Below, one piece after another: positions 4,668 to 5,456 of a stretch of DNA of 5,456 bases; the stretch's first letter is position 1, and each line of letters starts with the position of its first letter. Position numbers and translations under genes: made by a program. Under the pieces are notes generated by a model. The model saw only the letters and a list, made by a program, of their open reading frames with translations, searched no databases and had not been told where the DNA came from. Origin of the DNA: an uncultured Clostridia bacterium (GTDB taxonomy: Bacteria > Bacillota > Clostridia > Christensenellales > Borkfalkiaceae); the NCBI GenBank assembly GCA_947629225.1, contig CANRCY010000104.1, positions 1 through 5,456 of the forward strand. The letters are read 5' to 3'.

Positions 4668-4768
4668 TCGGCATGAGGAAGATCAAGCAAAATCCGCTCG
4701 GGAAGGGGCGGGAAGAGCGGGAGACCTGCTTCCCCGAATCGGGCAGAGCCGAACTTCACCCGAAAGGC

Positions 4769-4772
4769 GGAG
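4769..4772 (+). promoter_or_regulatory. Ribosome binding site of spoVAC
   Basis: GGAG within GGAGAAAGG, 7 bases before the ATG at 4780. It supports this start. Confidence 0.8.
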
Positions 4773-4779
4773 AAAGGGT

Positions 4780-5235
4780 ATGACGGGAAAATCGCGCGAA
4801 AATTACAACCGCAATTATATCAACTATGTCAACTCCTTCGACCCGCCCACCCAGCACTTTAAGACGTGCGGCAGAGCCTTCCTTGTGGGAGGCTTTATCT
4901 GCTGTATCGGGCAGTTTTTCAGATACATGCTCGAATTTGCGGGGCTGACGGGCGACGAGCTCGCGGGCACCGTGTCCGTCATTCTCATCTTTTTGGGGAC
5001 GTTTTTGACGGGGCTCGGCGTGTACGACCGCATCGGCAAGAACGCGGGCGCGGGGAGCATTGTCCCCATTACGGGGTTTGCGAACTCCGTCGCCTCCCCT
5101 GCCATCGAGTTCAAGACGGAAGGCTTTGTCTATGGCATGGCGGCGAAGATGTTCATCGTAGCGGGACCCATTATCGTATTCGGCGTGAGTGCGGGCGCCG
5201 CCGTAGGGCTCATCTATTGGCTGATCGGACTGTAA
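4780..5235 (+). CDS. spoVAC: Stage V sporulation protein AC
   Basis: A 151-residue integral membrane protein of the SpoVAC family. In sporulating Firmicutes the SpoVA proteins sit in the forespore inner membrane, where they move Ca-dipicolinic acid into the developing spore and out again at germination; SpoVAC has been described as a membrane channel. Diagnostic sequence includes KTCGRAFLVGGFICCIGQ (28-45), then GTVSVILIFLGTFLTGLGVYDRIGK, and the family core NAGAGSIVPITGFANSVASPAIEFKTEGF (88-116), followed by AAKMFIVAGPIIVFG. Membrane segments lie at about 33-52, 64-83, 92-106 and 124-150. Length is normal for the family, with no break. Unusually, the usual partner spoVAD does not follow: the next 220 bases hold only repeats. 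A forespore sigma-G promoter may lie at 4638-4667. Family assignment is very secure. Confidence 0.96.
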   Translation: MTGKSRENYNRNYINYVNSFDPPTQHFKTCGRAFLVGGFICCIGQFFRYMLEFAGLTGDELAGTVSVILIFLGTFLTGLGVYDRIGKNAGAGSIVPITGFANSVASPAIEFKTEGFVYGMAAKMFIVAGPIIVFGVSAGAAVGLIYWLIGL

Positions 5236-5260
5236 AATATTTCGCGCGATTCTTTGCTCG

Positions 5261-5325
5261 TGCCCCCTCCCTTGGCGCCCCCTTGAGGGGGAGCTGTCAC
5301 GCAGAAATGCGTGACTGAGGGGGTG
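5261..5325. repeat. GC-rich three-stem hairpin repeat
   Basis: CCCCCTC (5263-5269) pairs with GAGGGGG (5317-5323). Inside are a 6-bp hairpin CCCCCT/AGGGGG (5278-5283 with 5286-5291) and an 8-bp hairpin GTCACGCA/TGCGTGAC (5296-5303 with 5308-5315) with a GAAA tetraloop. The result is a three-way junction. The wording CCTTGAGGGGGAGCTGTCACG...GTGACTGAGGGGGTG is, from memory, a dispersed intergenic element in many gut Clostridia. It follows spoVAC by 26 bases and might act as its 3' end, though no T tract follows. Confidence 0.6.
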
Positions 5326-5395
5326 TCTCTTCGAAAAGAATCACGCGATGGTCGGTCTCCCCCCACGGACGGGGATTCGCGGGGTGGGCATAACT

Positions 5396-5456
5396 GTCAT
5401 TCCGAGCGTAGTCGAGGAATCTCTGCCTCATTATAAAAATGCGAGATTTCTCGATT
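5396..5456. repeat. Dispersed inverted repeat, second copy, cut by the window edge
   Basis: Left arm GTCATTCCGAGCGTAGTCG and following bases to 5424, an AT-rich centre, and the beginning of the right arm (GAGATTTCTCGATT, 5443-5456). It shares both arms with the copy at 675-763, about 4.7 kb away. The arms here keep the short GTA form. The rest lies beyond the window. Confidence 0.7.

Noticed and set aside
4710..4734. GGGAAG/CTTCCC inverted repeat upstream of spoVAC
   Set aside because: Only 6 bp in a purine-rich stretch with several alternative registers, no T tract, so not supported as a terminator or leader structure.

Overview
The window reads as a chromosomal segment of a spore-forming, anaerobic, gut-type Clostridia (Firmicutes/Bacillota). 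This rests on the tail of a pyruvate:ferredoxin oxidoreductase, a clear SpoVAC, a YugP-type membrane zinc protease, a BspA-like leucine-rich-repeat surface protein, and intergenic hairpin repeats of the kind common in uncultured gut Clostridia. The genus cannot be fixed from the sequence alone.

Layout. Bases 1-413 are the 3' end of nifJ (PFOR), closed by a strong intrinsic terminator at 436-466. Bases 467-837 hold no convincing gene but contain remnants and one intact copy of a dispersed inverted repeat. Next is a small divergent pair: a possible 68-aa minus-strand ORF (838-1044) and a 66-aa Cro/C1-type HTH regulator (1127-1327). Their promoters overlap, and a short palindrome sits on the shared -35 region. 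A GC-rich hairpin at 1332-1362 separates the regulator from the convergent yugP-like protease (1381-2100, minus).

Bases 2101-2449 form a long divergent intergenic region. Its right half looks like a structured 5' leader: a sigma-A-like promoter, a 15-bp helix enclosing a second helix, a possible loop-linker pseudoknot, then an intrinsic terminator just before the ribosome binding site of the next gene. That gene (2450-4612) encodes a 720-residue type II membrane-anchored surface protein. It has an N-terminal transmembrane helix, a Gly/Ser/Gln-rich spacer, five Cys-x-x-Cys zinc-ribbon-like modules and 13 BspA-type LRR modules, some of them nearly identical in DNA.

After a 167-base gap with a possible sigma-G promoter comes spoVAC (4780-5235), the forespore membrane protein involved in dipicolinic acid movement. 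No spoVAD follows within the window. The last 220 bases hold two intergenic repeat types: a three-stem GC-rich hairpin element and another copy of the dispersed inverted repeat, cut by the window edge.

The genes do not form one pathway. The region is a mosaic of separate transcription units. The most notable item is the attenuator-like leader in front of the surface protein, which could be an undescribed cis-regulatory RNA; the other is the compact divergent regulator/small-ORF unit.
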